64,000 nt of DNA from Guptibacillus hwajinpoensis (GCA_016841765.1 JAENYN010000013.1:31556-95555), one strand, 5' to 3'. Shown: positions 45,217-54,504, counted from the first letter of the stretch. Notes: generated by a model not told the origin, from the sequence alone. Translations and numbers: made by a program.

Positions 45217-45798
45217 CTATATTCTTCTTAAGGAAAATATAAGAATGGCAATAGATATGACGATAGCAATAATTGCCCAACTCCCGAATATTGTAAACCA
45301 TGCAGAAAAAAATGCAATGAAAAGAGCAGGGCGTATAAGGGCATTTTCGGTTATAACCACAGCCTCATTTCCCTCAACACCGGGCGGAAACATCCTTATA
45401 AAAGGTTCTTAAGCTATCTTTTGCACATAACCCCTTACCCCTGCCTTTAAAAAGAAATAAGATGCCGCAAATACAATCATTTTAATTAAAATGGGCTCAA
45501 TCAATAGAAGTGCGGCTGATGTCAACCCGGTGAACTGCAAATATATCGCCATATACTCCTGATTTCGCAAAAATTCCTTAATATAGCTTTCTGCCAGCCG
45601 GTTAGCAGATGACCTTGTTGTGAATATTTTGCCTGAAAACCGAAACAAAATCGGCCTCTTTCTTTCCAGAAGCGGTTTTTCTGCTTAAATAATCCATCGG
45701 AAAATGCACCGCGGACTTTCCCACCATAAATAGTAATTCGCTGCGAAAATTGCGAGAGCGGGGATGATAATACACGCCATGATCATCAGCGGACCCAT
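45217..45798 (-). pseudogene. Decayed EcsB/YthQ-like ABC permease, C-terminal half, two in-frame stops
   Basis: One minus-strand frame of 194 codons is interrupted only by TAA at 45685-45687 and TAA at 45409-45411. The three pieces read as one protein: a hydrophobic start (ALAIFAANYYLWWE), RPILFRFSGKIFTTRSSANR, then YIKEFLRNQEYMAIYLQFTG, resembling the EcsB-type permease C-terminus, and FIAFFSAWFTIFGSWAII at the end. The B. subtilis ythP-ythQ genes lie at this place between ytjP and ytzE. The ATPase ythP and the N-terminal half are gone. Short starts (ATG 45798, TTG 45648, ATG 45393) could give fragments. Confidence 0.65.
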
Positions 45799-45990
45799 CT
45801 TCTCACCTCTTTCTTCCTTACGGCTTTAGAAGTCAAAAGGTTTCAGATGGTAAAGACCGTAAACATTTCGTTAAAATTGTGTGAATAAAACAAAATTTTT
45901 GGCATTTTAGCAAAAAGGTATAGTAAAATGGTATTGACAAAAGCAAGCTTGCCTTCCGAAAAGACGAACAAACTGTTAAGGAGTGGTTAT

Positions 45991-46218
45991 TTGAAGCCGT
46001 CAACTTCTCGCATGCTGAACAGGATTAAAGCCGTGTATATGTATATCAATTCACATGGAACGGTATCCACGAAGGAACTTGTAGAAGAATTTGGAACAAC
46101 TCCGCGAACGATACAGCGTGACCTGAATGTTCTTCAATACAACAACCTTGTAAAGAGCCCGGGAAGAGGAAGATGGACCACCACTGAAAAAAAGGTAAGA
46201 GTCAAAGCACCGTCTTAA
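45991..46218 (+). CDS. ytzE: YtzE, small DeoR-type helix-turn-helix regulator
   Basis: 75 residues from TTG 45991 (AAGGAG upstream). It starts MKPSTSRMLNRIKAVYMYI as in B. subtilis YtzE; an upstream ATG at 45928 gives extra residues unlike the family. The DeoR-type winged helix covers about residues 8-60 (VSTKELVEEFGTTPRTIQRDL). It has no effector domain, so it acts as a bare DNA-binding protein. Targets are unknown. It ends at a strong terminator. Confidence 0.9.
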   Translation: MKPSTSRMLNRIKAVYMYINSHGTVSTKELVEEFGTTPRTIQRDLNVLQYNNLVKSPGRGRWTTTEKKVRVKAPS

Positions 46219-46241
46219 CGGCGGTCCTTACATATTCAGCC

Positions 46242-46294
46242 AAAAGCGCCCCCCGTCTTTTCCGTTAATGGCAAAGACGGGGGGCGCTTTTTTT
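46242..46294 (+). terminator. Strong terminator after ytzE
   Basis: AAAAGCGCCCCCCGTCTTT / AAGACGGGGGGCGCTTTTTTT, a 17-bp GC-rich stem with a 14-nt loop. Confidence 0.9.
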
Positions 46295-46365
46295 CAGGCT
46301 ATCAACAAGAAATACATGGAAAAATAAAGGTGGGTGTTGTTCACTCATTACATAAACAACTGGAT

Positions 46366-46575
46366 GCGTTACTTTTCTGAGGGTGTGAAGCCCTTTTTAG
46401 GCACGATTCAGCTGCTTGCGTTACCCTTTTGATGGCGTGAGGCTTTTTTGGGGCACGATTAGCCGCCATGCGTTACCCTTTTGATGGCGTGAGGCTTTTT
46501 TGGGGCACGATTAGCCGCCATGCGTTACCCTTTTGATGGCGTGAGGCTTTTTTGGGGCACGATCAGCCGCTCGGT
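46366..46575. repeat. Tandem array D, 52-bp period
   Basis: Four units begin with GCGTTAC at 46366, 46418, 46470 and 46522. The second and third are identical over 52 bp, the first is diverged and the fourth is nearly complete. Typical content is TTTTGATGGCGTGAGGC, TTTTTTGGGGCACG, ATTAGCCGCCAT. It sits in the convergent spacer between ytzE and the PRC-barrel gene. Confidence 0.9.
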
Positions 46576-46613
46576 TAACTTTTTTACAGTGCTTTATATG
46601 AAAAAGACATCAT

Positions 46614-46640
46614 AAAAAACGCTCAATCTGAGCGTTTTTT
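46614..46640. terminator. Terminator in the ytzE / PRC-barrel spacer
   Basis: AAAAAACGCTCA / TGAGCGTTTTTT with a 3-nt loop. Suits the end of the minus-strand PRC-barrel transcript, 65 bp past its stop. Confidence 0.8.
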
Positions 46641-46704
46641 AATCAAATGTAATGTCATATCGTTTGTTAATCAAATTCCATTTTATTTCCCTACTGTCCT
46701 TATT

Positions 46705-47325
46705 CTAAAGGGATTCCGGATCCTCCGTCATCTTTTCTTCCTGCAAATAGTCAAGCTGGAGCCGTCCGTTTTCAAGCACCATCCCGCTTGCGGCAGGCAC
46801 ATATCGATAGTCATTTCTGAGCAGTTTGTCGGCTATTTTAAGTTCCAGACCGGCAACCTTCGTGCCGTCAAACAGCACATCATGCACACGGCCGACAGTT
46901 TCCCCGCCGCGGGTCAATGCATCATACGTGATCAATTCATGATAAGACAGCCCCGGCTCCACGCGGGATCCGTCAAGTTCAAAGCCGCTGTGGTCCACAA
47001 TCAGTTCATCATCATTGTTTTCCATCAAGAAATTACCTTTGATGATGTATCGCTTCACCAGACTCTGTGTCTTTTCCTCCATTGCCTGGGAGGGGGCGAT
47101 ATTGAATGTATTCATCCCCTGTGCGGCTGTCATATCCACCGTCGTATCGTACGATTGATTGGGTGATACATCCTCATTGGGCACCTGTACAGTATGTTCA
47201 TAGGCTAGGTAAGAAACAAAGGGCTCCTGATCGGTATTCAAATAAAAATCCTTGAGCATTCCGAGCTTTTCACCGCTTTCTTTCACCACCAGCGGTTTTT
47301 TCAGCATGTCTTTGCCTTTTTTCAT
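46705..47325 (-). CDS. PRC-barrel domain protein
   Basis: 206 residues. Two PRC-barrel-like beta domains: about 8-45 (LVVKESGEKLGMLKDFYLN) and about 135-175 (DALTRGGETVGRVHDVLFDG), each with the G-x(4)G pattern. A loop of about 60 residues separates them and the C-terminus is acidic. PRC barrels occur in RimM and in stress or sporulation proteins (e.g. YlmC/YmxH type). The role here is unknown. RBS AAAGGAGTGA. Confidence 0.8.
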   Translation of the reverse strand: MKKGKDMLKKPLVVKESGEKLGMLKDFYLNTDQEPFVSYLAYEHTVQVPNEDVSPNQSYDTTVDMTAAQGMNTFNIAPSQAMEEKTQSLVKRYIIKGNFLMENNDDELIVDHSGFELDGSRVEPGLSYHELITYDALTRGGETVGRVHDVLFDGTKVAGLELKIADKLLRNDYRYVPAASGMVLENGRLQLDYLQEEKMTEDPESL

Positions 47326-47407
47326 GAGTTGGTCACTCCTTTAGGTATCGTTTATCTTTGTATGATAAGTACCCTTGCGTCCTCCTCATCAAACAAAAAC
47401 TGCCTAT

Positions 47408-48127
47408 TCACGGGCTTTGCAGTTGTTCAAGTTCCTCTTCGGTCAACTCCCGGTATTCCCCGAGCTCGAGTGTTTCATCCAGTTTAAGCCTGCCCATGCT
47501 GATACGCTGTAAATATGTCACCGTTTTGCCGACTGATGCAAACATCCTTTTCACCTGATGAAATTTCCCTTCTGTGATGGTGACTTCGATTTCGGAACGG
47601 TCAAGCTCTCCATCAGCCGATAGAATGGTTAAAGCGGCAGGCTTCGTTTTATACCCGTCATCGAGCGTGACACCTTCTTTGAACGCCTGAACATCATCGT
47701 CATCTACTACACCTGATATCACAGCATAATACGTCTTCGGGACATGTTTTTTTGGGGAAAGCAGCCGGTGGGCGAGCTGGCCGTCATTTGTCAGCAGCAG
47801 CAGGCCTTCGGTGTCCCTGTCAAGACGGCCGACCGGAAACGGGTCGAAAATGACGTCTTCCATTTCCAGAAGATCGACCACCGTTTCCATGGTGTCATCA
47901 TCAGTTGCTGAGATGACGGCGGGAGGCTTATTCATCATCAAATAAATAAACTCCCTGTATTCCACAAGTTCCCCGTTTACCGTCACTTCGACTTTTTCGG
48001 GATCAACCTTTGTTTTCGGGTCGTTCACGGACTCCCCATCTATTTTCACCGCTCCGCTTTTCAACAGTTTTTTCACTTCTTTGCGGCTTCCGTATCCCAT
48101 ATTTGCCAGCAATTTATCAATACGCAT
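47408..48127 (-). CDS. ytzG: RsuA/RluB-family pseudouridine synthase (YtzG type)
   Basis: 239 residues. An N-terminal S4 RNA-binding domain (about 1-60, MRIDKLLANMGYGSRKEV) precedes the catalytic domain with FPVGRLDRDTEGLLLLTNDG (active-site Asp) and TEGKFHQVKRMFASVG. The family converts U516 of 16S rRNA (RsuA) or positions of 23S rRNA. The location near ytzE and ytgP matches YtzG in B. subtilis. The exact target is inferred only. Confidence 0.88.
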   Translation of the reverse strand: MRIDKLLANMGYGSRKEVKKLLKSGAVKIDGESVNDPKTKVDPEKVEVTVNGELVEYREFIYLMMNKPPAVISATDDDTMETVVDLLEMEDVIFDPFPVGRLDRDTEGLLLLTNDGQLAHRLLSPKKHVPKTYYAVISGVVDDDDVQAFKEGVTLDDGYKTKPAALTILSADGELDRSEIEVTITEGKFHQVKRMFASVGKTVTYLQRISMGRLKLDETLELGEYRELTEEELEQLQSP

Positions 48128-48502
48128 TGACTAGCGCCTCCTTCCAAATCCACTTCGGTTTGCAAACATATTAATTCCGGCTAACGATAGGCTTTAAATA
48201 AGCAGATAAAGGTGAATAATCCCCTCCTGCCTGTTTCTTCCTTGAAATGGTGATCTTCCCGACTGATATGGTACAATAAAGCCCATATGTACTGCTGTTT
48301 TATTAGATGTACTTATGATTCGGCGTGAAACATTGGTGTTTGGCCAGGCCTCAATCTTTCTTCCTGTGGTGCATCTCTGCCAAAAATGATCCGCCCGAGT
48401 CGTTACTTCGATTCGCTCTTTTCTCACCGTTTTTTCTTAATAACCCTAAACAACATCTGAGTCCGCGTCAGAAATGCGGATTAAATAAAAGGAGCAATAT
48501 TT
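48128..48502. other. Divergent spacer, nothing recognised
   Basis: No credible gene. Should hold promoters for both neighbouring genes. No known repeat family of this window occurs here. Confidence 0.3.
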
Positions 48503-48928
48503 ATGAAACGTGTCGGCTTGCTGGCGACTGCCCGGAAAAAACAAAATAGTCCAGCGCCTGTCCATTCCTTTTATACAAGCACGCTTTTTCAAAAATCCAT
48601 TTCGTACGCCCTTAAATATTATGATACCCTTTATTTTTACAACGCAAAAGACGGGCTCCTCTTCCCGGATACAGTCATGCATCCCTATGATGTCTCGATT
48701 CGTGACTTTTCACATGCAATGAAAGAAGCATGGGCCGGAAAAGTGGTGAATGAATTAATCCGCCTCGAAAACCCTGGCCGCTGTATTGTTTACTTGCATG
48801 GCGGCAAAGTATACCGTGACTTCCTTGAACCGGCATTACTACACGCAGGATTTTCATACGAAGTCCCGCTGCGGGGCCTTGGTATCGGCCGCCAGTTATC
48901 ATGGTATAAAGAGAAGCTGAATGAATAA
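48503..48928 (+). CDS. DUF6884-type small protein
   Basis: 141 residues. MKRVGLLATARKKQ start, PAPVHSFYTSTLFQKSISYAL, LYFYNAKDGLLFPDTVMHPYD and a C-terminal FLEPALLHAGFSYEVPLRG resemble DUF6884, a family related to TGT-like or nucleotide-processing domains (the DUF name is from memory). The function is unknown. RBS AAAGGAGC seven bases upstream of ATG. Single gene, divergent from the pseudouridine synthase. Confidence 0.7.
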   Translation: MKRVGLLATARKKQNSPAPVHSFYTSTLFQKSISYALKYYDTLYFYNAKDGLLFPDTVMHPYDVSIRDFSHAMKEAWAGKVVNELIRLENPGRCIVYLHGGKVYRDFLEPALLHAGFSYEVPLRGLGIGRQLSWYKEKLNE

Positions 48929-49029
48929 CCTTCACTTATAAACCGGCAAACTGGGCATCCGCCCTTCCGCATCTGTCACAGATACATATAGTATACAGCG
49001 AAAGATACCTACAGTAAGGAGCGGATGAA

Positions 49030-49302
49030 ATGTACGATTTTTACAGACAGCAGTCCCAGCCCTTTCCTCCGGAATTATCCGGCTTTCAAGGTTCACCCGG
49101 TTCCCAGGGCTTCCCCGGCGGTTTCCCAGGTGGGTATCCCGGCGGCTTTCCGGGTGGCTCCCCAGGCGGGTACCCAGGTGGATACCCGGGTGAGACACCT
49201 GCAGGTGCAGGATCGGTTGAACGCCGGCTCAACCGGTTCGAACGGCAGCTTGATCGCCTGGAGCGCAGAGTGTCAAGAATTGAACGGCGTCTCGGTATAT
49301 AA
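49030..49302 (+). CDS. Collagen-like Gly-Pro repeat protein with C-terminal coiled coil
   Basis: 90 residues. After a Pro/Gln-rich start (FYRQQSQPFPPELSGF) there are about ten GFPGG/GYPGG units (about 20-55). A strongly basic heptad helix then follows (about 62-88; RRLNRFERQLDRLERRVSR, Arg/Leu spaced by seven) with end LGI. No signal peptide. Such glycine-rich plus coiled-coil proteins are common in Bacillus spore coats. The upstream CATATAGTA box fits the -10 of sigma-E/sigma-K promoters, but no -35 is clear. Unknown family. RBS AAGGAGCGG. Confidence 0.75.
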   Translation: MYDFYRQQSQPFPPELSGFQGSPGSQGFPGGFPGGYPGGFPGGSPGGYPGGYPGETPAGAGSVERRLNRFERQLDRLERRVSRIERRLGI

Positions 49303-49485
49303 CGAAGAAGTAACAGGCGGGGAAGAAAAGTCCGGTCACAAGATAAGGCATGCTGTTAAGCTTATTTCACCAACTTAGGCATAAATAAGCATCTTGATTT
49401 ATCGAAAAAAGGAAGTCTTAGCTTCCTAGTCTTTCCTCTTCCTTTGTGCGGATATGACCCCTAAAAGAGCAATGAAACGTTTGGA

Positions 49486-49525
49486 AAGAGAAAACCGACT
49501 CAAATAACAGAGTCGGTTTTCTCTT
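49486..49525. terminator. Bidirectional terminator downstream of ytgP
   Basis: AAGAGAAAACCGACTC / GAGTCGGTTTTCTCTT, a near-perfect 15-bp stem with A/T on both sides. It lies 65 bp past the ytgP stop and 180 bp past the collagen-like gene. Confidence 0.85.
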
Positions 49526-49589
49526 GTAATATCTATTCTTCCTTTATATGGACTGCAGGAGGCCCTTTGCGTCTTTCTCCGCTTTTTCT

Positions 49590-51209
49590 TCACGTTTCGG
49601 AACTGCTTTTCTTTCTTCGTTTCCGCAGAAAGCGGACCCGCTCTCCAAGGACAGTATAGGCAAGGTTGGAATAGATCCCAAGAAGCAAATAGACAGTTCC
49701 GCCGATGCCGATTCCGAGGATCAAGACTACAAACGACGCCATTCTTCCCTCATCATAGGAAACAAGCGGGGATATGAGCCACTGGGCCGCCAGGACAGCT
49801 GCGCCCATTGCAGCTGTAAATATTGCCATAAGGAGCACCCTTTTTCCGAGAAAGGCAAGATCATAGTCGGCATGGATTCTGATTTTCCATAGGTTATAGA
49901 TGCCGGCAGCCCCAAAACCGATATAAGTGGCAGCAATGGAACCGTATGTTTCAAATGCCATGATGAGCGGGACATTCAACGCAACTTTGAGCACCCAGCC
50001 CAGGGCAAGTCCGCGAACCGCAAAACGCTGGGCATTTATTCCCTGCAAAATTGCTGCCGTAATCGTGAACAACCCGAAGAAAAGCGCAAGCGGTGCATAA
50101 AAGCGCAAAATCTCTCCGCCAACTTCACTCACCTCAAAGAAAAAACCGTATGCCGGAAAGGCGAGTACTGATAAGCCCACACCTGCCGGCAAAATCAGAT
50201 AAATACCGATTTGCAGGGCCTGCCCTATCTGGCGGTGCAGCTTCTGAACATTTTTTTCTGTAAAAGATGACGTTACCGTCGGGATCAGCGTAAGCCCGAA
50301 AGCAGTCGCCAACGAGACGGGAATCAGCACCAGTTTGTTGCTGTAAAAATTGAAAATGCCGAGCAGTGCCTCAGAATCGGGACTGTCCATCGTGCGGTTG
50401 AACGTGAACTGATCGACAAGCTGAAAAAGCGGGATGGCAAGGCCTACAAACACAAACGGGCCCGCATAAGACAACAGTTCTTTATACATATCCTTTAAAG
50501 GCATATTATGATTGACGGTACTGTCTTCAAGCAGTTTATCAAGGTGTTTTTTCCTTTTTATCCAATATACCACCAGGACGAGCAACCCTGCGATTGCCCC
50601 GATAAAAGCGGCGAAGGTGGACCAGCCGACCGCATCTGCCATCTCGCCTTCCCACACCCTCAATATTAAAAAGCTGGCGCCGAGAATGAAAGCGATGCGG
50701 ATAATTTGTTCAACAACCTGGGAGACGGCTGTCGGTCCCATCGATTGATGACCCTGGAAAAACCCCCTGATCAGGCTCATCACCGGCACGACCAGCAATG
50801 CGACACTGACCATCCGGATGACCATGGTGACATCAGCGACCGTATTTCCCTTGCTGTTTTCCTCGATGACATACGGGGCGATAAACGGTGCCAGTGTATA
50901 TAAAAGCAAAAAAGCGGCAAGCCCTGTAGCCGACATCAAAAAGAGCCCGGTTTTGAACAGCCTTCTGCCTGTATGATAATCCCCCATCGCGTTATATTTG
51001 GAAACGAACTTTGAAACAGCGAGCGGAACACCCATCGTCGCCAGGCTGATGAAAATGGTATATGGATTATAACCATATGAAAACAAGGCACCGCCTTTTT
51101 GGCCGACAAGCGCATAAAACGGGAAAACATAAATCATCCCGAGGAATTTTGATAAGAACGTTGCAGCTGTTAAAATCAATGTGCCTCTTAAAAGACGAGA
51201 ATCTGACAT
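49590..51209 (-). CDS. murJ: YtgP, MurJ-type lipid II flippase (MOP superfamily)
   Basis: 539 residues and about 14 membrane helices. The MOP family polysaccharide-exporter motifs GTLILTAATFLSKFLGMIYVFPFY, QKGGALFSYGYNPY and VSYDEGRMAS fit YtgP of B. subtilis (544 residues), which has been shown to be its MurJ lipid II flippase. SpoVB is the sporulation paralogue; ytgP-ytfP adjacency supports the YtgP assignment. It acts in the membrane to move the cell-wall precursor outward. RBS AGGAGGAAC. Confidence 0.9.
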   Translation of the reverse strand: MSDSRLLRGTLILTAATFLSKFLGMIYVFPFYALVGQKGGALFSYGYNPYTIFISLATMGVPLAVSKFVSKYNAMGDYHTGRRLFKTGLFLMSATGLAAFLLLYTLAPFIAPYVIEENSKGNTVADVTMVIRMVSVALLVVPVMSLIRGFFQGHQSMGPTAVSQVVEQIIRIAFILGASFLILRVWEGEMADAVGWSTFAAFIGAIAGLLVLVVYWIKRKKHLDKLLEDSTVNHNMPLKDMYKELLSYAGPFVFVGLAIPLFQLVDQFTFNRTMDSPDSEALLGIFNFYSNKLVLIPVSLATAFGLTLIPTVTSSFTEKNVQKLHRQIGQALQIGIYLILPAGVGLSVLAFPAYGFFFEVSEVGGEILRFYAPLALFFGLFTITAAILQGINAQRFAVRGLALGWVLKVALNVPLIMAFETYGSIAATYIGFGAAGIYNLWKIRIHADYDLAFLGKRVLLMAIFTAAMGAAVLAAQWLISPLVSYDEGRMASFVVLILGIGIGGTVYLLLGIYSNLAYTVLGERVRFLRKRRKKSSSET

Positions 51210-51508
51210 ACTGTTCCTCCTGTTTCGGCCTCTTTCGGCCGGGCAAAACTGTTTCTGGATAACTTCTGTATTTTATCATATATCGGCAAATAACGGTTAA
51301 ACGAAGGCGGAGGTTCAAGCTCCAAATCACTGCCCCACAGCAATCGGCAATTCCCCTGCCCGTTCCGTTTAACAGAAACCCAGATAAAAAACATTCCCTC
51401 ATTCCTGCTAAACAAATCCCATTATATCAGGTAATTTGAAATCCATGGCCAATACTGCTATAAAAAAAGTACTGGCAGAAAATGCTGAAACAAGAGGAAG
51501 CTGGTGAA

Positions 51509-52792
51509 ATGATGAAATATGATGCGATCGTGATCGGCGGAGGGCCTTCCGGCTTAATGGCAGCCATTGCCGCCGCCGAACAAAGCAGGAGGGTCCTGCT
51601 CGTTGATAAAGGAAGTAAACTTGGCCGTAAGCTTGCCATTTCAGGAGGCGGCCGCTGCAACGTGACGAACCGCCTGCCTGCCGAAGAAATCATCAAACAT
51701 ATCCCGGGTAACGGCAGATTTTTATACAGTGCTTTTTCCATATTCAGCAATGAGGATATTATCGCTTTTTTTGAAAACCTCGGCGTGGAGCTGAAAGAAG
51801 AAGATCACGGCCGGATGTTTCCGGCAAATAATAAAGCCCAGTCAGTTGTAGATGCATTACTTGGTGAACTGAAGAAACATAATGTCGATATTCGCACTAA
51901 CACACCGGTGAAAACAGTCAGATATGAAAATGGGGAAACAGCAGGGATCACGTTGCAGGACGGAACGGCTGTGGATGCAAACGCGGTTGTCATCGCTGTC
52001 GGCGGCAAATCCGTCCCACATACCGGGTCGACCGGTGACGGCTATGCATGGGCAGAAAAAGCGGGCCATACCGTCACTGAGTTATATCCGACAGAGGTTC
52101 CTCTTACATCTGCTGAACCATTTATCAAAAACAAAAGCCTTCAGGGGCTGTCAATGCGTGATGTATCCCTATCCGTCATGAATCCGAAAGGAAAAACAGT
52201 TGTCACACACAGGATGGATATGATTTTCACCCATTTCGGCATTTCCGGTCCTGCGGTGTTGCGCTGCAGCCAATTTGTCGTCAAGACGATGAAGAAATTC
52301 AATACGGAAAAAGTGGAAATGCGTCTTGATGCAAAACCGGATGAAAATGAAGAAACCGTTTTCCAGGGGATATCCAAAATGCTGGGCAGCCACCCGAAAA
52401 AAACGGTGAAAAATGTGCTGAAAGGGTACCTTCCTGAGCGTTATTTACTGTTTTTGCTGGAACAAGCAGATATCGGCGCCGACACTCCTTCAGGCCAAGT
52501 CCGCACGGAATTGGTGCGCAAACTGGCAGCGGCCGTAAAACAATTCTCGTTCACGGTCAACGGGACACTTCCGATTGAAAAAGCGTTTGTGACCGGCGGC
52601 GGTGTCAGTGTGAAAGAAATCAACCCGAAAGAAATGAGCTCAAAGAAAATGCCTGGCTTGTACTTTTGCGGTGAAATCCTTGATATCCACGGCTATACCG
52701 GCGGTTATAACATTACCTCAGCCCTAATCACCGGCCGTATTGCCGGAATGAATGCCGGCATGTACGCATCCCACTCAAAAAAGACGGACTAA
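51509..52792 (+). CDS. ytfP: YtfP, HI0933/BaiN-type flavoprotein
   Basis: 427 residues from ATG 51509; the ATG at 51482 lacks an RBS. The FAD-binding motif [18 protein letters not shown] (about 8-25) and a second motif [14 protein letters not shown] mark the HI0933 family. The C-terminal [35 protein letters not shown] closes the fold. Substrate unknown; some members reduce bile-acid or other enoyl compounds. The stop lies inside the first arm of the terminator. Adjacent ytgP is divergent as in B. subtilis. Confidence 0.93.
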   Translation: MMKYDAIVIGGGPSGLMAAIAAAEQSRRVLLVDKGSKLGRKLAISGGGRCNVTNRLPAEEIIKHIPGNGRFLYSAFSIFSNEDIIAFFENLGVELKEEDHGRMFPANNKAQSVVDALLGELKKHNVDIRTNTPVKTVRYENGETAGITLQDGTAVDANAVVIAVGGKSVPHTGSTGDGYAWAEKAGHTVTELYPTEVPLTSAEPFIKNKSLQGLSMRDVSLSVMNPKGKTVVTHRMDMIFTHFGISGPAVLRCSQFVVKTMKKFNTEKVEMRLDAKPDENEETVFQGISKMLGSHPKKTVKNVLKGYLPERYLLFLLEQADIGADTPSGQVRTELVRKLAAAVKQFSFTVNGTLPIEKAFVTGGGVSVKEINPKEMSSKKMPGLYFCGEILDIHGYTGGYNITSALITGRIAGMNAGMYASHSKKTD

Positions 52793-52827
52793 AGAAACGA
52801 GGTGCAGCTCCGCACCTCGTTTCTTTA
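52792..52827 (+). terminator. Terminator after ytfP
   Basis: AAAGAAACGAGGTGC / GCACCTCGTTTCTTT with a short loop, beginning at the last base of the stop codon. Confidence 0.9.
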
Positions 52828-52828
52828 C

Positions 52829-52921
52829 CATATAGGAAAGCATAAATTGTCAGCAAGGGAGTATTTCGACGCAGCTGTCAATTTCAGGTTTTATAAATAA
52901 GGGCAACTGCGCCTCTGTCTT
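52829..52921 (+). repeat. Dispersed element R1, copy 2
   Basis: Runs from CATATAGGAAAGCATAA to GCCTCTGTCTTC, with inverted arms TTGTCAGC and GCTGTCAA. Lies directly after the ytfP terminator and before the end of cse60. Confidence 0.78.
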
Positions 52922-52944
52922 CGGCGAGTTTCCTTTACCGGCTT

Positions 52945-53133
52945 TCAGTCCGCCTCCCTATAGATGATCATCGCTGAATAAAGGTACTCGAAACCTGTTT
53001 CCTCATTCCCGGCGATCGCTGTGTGGAACTTGATATCCTTTACGGCATGTTCATCCAGCTCTTCCAAAAACGCATTTACCCCTTTCTGCAAATCTTCCTC
53101 ATGCGCTTCATCCACAATTTTCACTTTAAGCAT
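52945..53133 (-). CDS. cse60: Cse60, sigma-E-controlled sporulation protein
   Basis: 62 residues. The start MLKVKIVDEAHEEDLQKGVN, the IKFHTAIAG strand and the end YSAMIIYRE match Cse60 (CsxA) of B. subtilis, a small sigma-E-dependent mother-cell protein of unknown function. RBS GGAGGTGG six bases from ATG. I could not identify a convincing sigma-E promoter. Single gene converging on ytfP. Confidence 0.88.
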   Translation of the reverse strand: MLKVKIVDEAHEEDLQKGVNAFLEELDEHAVKDIKFHTAIAGNEETGFEYLYSAMIIYREAD

Positions 53134-53310
53134 ATGCCACCTCCATAACGGAACAATACAACGCCCGCCCTGTCGAACCCTTTGCCGAAATAGAGGTTTT
53201 TTGAGTGAAATTTGGCATGATTACAAGCATCGTAAAGATTTTTCTCAAACCAAAGAACACCGGGCGCCCAATAGGCTTTTCCCGGTGCTGCATACAAGAG
53301 GGGAACAGGT

Positions 53311-54018
53311 TTATAACTCGATCGGGAGTTTACGGTTACTCTGGTTCTTTTTTTCCTTCAGTTCATGAAAAAATTTGTCTTTGATTGCTTCTTTATTCCC
53401 GTATAGATACAAAGCGTCGCCTTCCTGGATCTCTGTATCATATAAATCAGCCCTGATTTTCATGTCGCCTCTAATCATGTAAAGAAGATTAATGTCTTCT
53501 TTTTCCCCGATGACCTTACCGCCCTTTTTCCCCAGAAACTTGGATCCGGGATGAATGGAAATGTCGATGAGCAAATCATCATCGCTCAAATAAAGGACTT
53601 CTTTGGCAGTCATTTCCGGAAGTTCAAAGCTTTTCCGGATCTCAGCCTTGAATTCTTCCTGAATAAAGTGCTGGATTCCCTTTAAACGAATAGTGAAGAA
53701 AAAAGCCAGCATCCCGATGATAACCCACATCAATTCCGTCGTACGGAAACTGTTCGATAAAATCTGGCTGATCGTGGAGATGATAACAGCAAGCGAGAAC
53801 GCCCCGAACAGGATCAGAAATCCCCCAATCCGCCTCCGCACCGGATGGGAGATGATCAATTCGCTTTCCGACGTGGTGAAACCGGTGCCCGTCAGCATTG
53901 AAATTGTCTGAAAGCGCGCGACTTCATGCGGCAATCCGGTAAGCTCCATGAGTAGTGTTGAAATTTGAATGACTAGATAGATGGTAAGAAAATACATCAA
54001 AATAAAAACAAACGCCAT
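53311..54018 (-). CDS. Membrane protein with TrkA-C (RCK_C) domain
   Basis: 235 residues from ATG 54018 (GGAGGGAAC upstream). Three hydrophobic segments (about 2-25, 60-85, 95-115) with an intervening ARFQTISMLTGTGFTTSESE loop. A cytoplasmic TrkA-C domain (about 165-225) ends in TEIQEGDALYLYGNKEAIKD, the usual ligand-binding RCK_C pattern. The TGTGFTTSE loop resembles a K+ transporter pore-loop, so it may sense or move ions. No experimental role known. Terminator-like hairpin at about 53258-53287. Confidence 0.78.
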   Translation of the reverse strand: MAFVFILMYFLTIYLVIQISTLLMELTGLPHEVARFQTISMLTGTGFTTSESELIISHPVRRRIGGFLILFGAFSLAVIISTISQILSNSFRTTELMWVIIGMLAFFFTIRLKGIQHFIQEEFKAEIRKSFELPEMTAKEVLYLSDDDLLIDISIHPGSKFLGKKGGKVIGEKEDINLLYMIRGDMKIRADLYDTEIQEGDALYLYGNKEAIKDKFFHELKEKKNQSNRKLPIEL

Positions 54019-54165
54019 AAGTGTTCCCTCCACCTGCTTCCGGCAGGACATAGGATACTATTTTATTTCACTGAGGCGGACGTGATAAACCGATTTTAAA
54101 TGCCATTTTTTATGGAGTGCCTAATCTTTAATTTGCAAAAAGAAAAACCCCCGCAAACACGGAGG

Positions 54166-54504
54166 TCACACTGTCACGTAAAAGATTTCGTTTTTTCCGT
54201 AACGATTCAGGATACGGGCGGCAATACGGGCAGCCCTGCGCCCTTCACAGATCAGGACAATATCCTTCTGGCAAACTTCGTTTGACTTCGCTTCTCTTTG
54301 CAAATAAGGAAGCGGAATATTTTGCGCAGCTTCTGCAGGCTTTCGATAAGCACTGATGAAATCACGTATATCAATCAGGCAATACCGGCCGCAATCCGAC
54401 ATGTTGCCTTTGAATTCTTTTATATAAAGACTTGGCCTTATATAGATTTGCCAGGCAGCCAGCAAACCCAGAGCTGCCGCAATTGTAATCACGAACCATT
54501 CCAT
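54166..54504 (-). CDS. ytwF: YtwF-like rhodanese-domain protein, membrane-anchored
   Basis: 112 residues from ATG 54504 (GAGGTGATG upstream). An N-terminal membrane helix (about 4-22) precedes a rhodanese domain with LIDIRDFISAY and the active-site loop CEGRRAAR, which keeps Cys followed by six to seven residues and Arg. Could transfer sulfane sulfur or bind anions at the membrane. YtwF of B. subtilis, near leuS, has the same plan. A hairpin (CCTCCG...CGGGGG then TTTTT, about 54147-54167) ends the gene. Confidence 0.82.
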   Translation of the reverse strand: MEWFVITIAAALGLLAAWQIYIRPSLYIKEFKGNMSDCGRYCLIDIRDFISAYRKPAEAAQNIPLPYLQREAKSNEVCQKDIVLICEGRRAARIAARILNRYGKNEIFYVTV

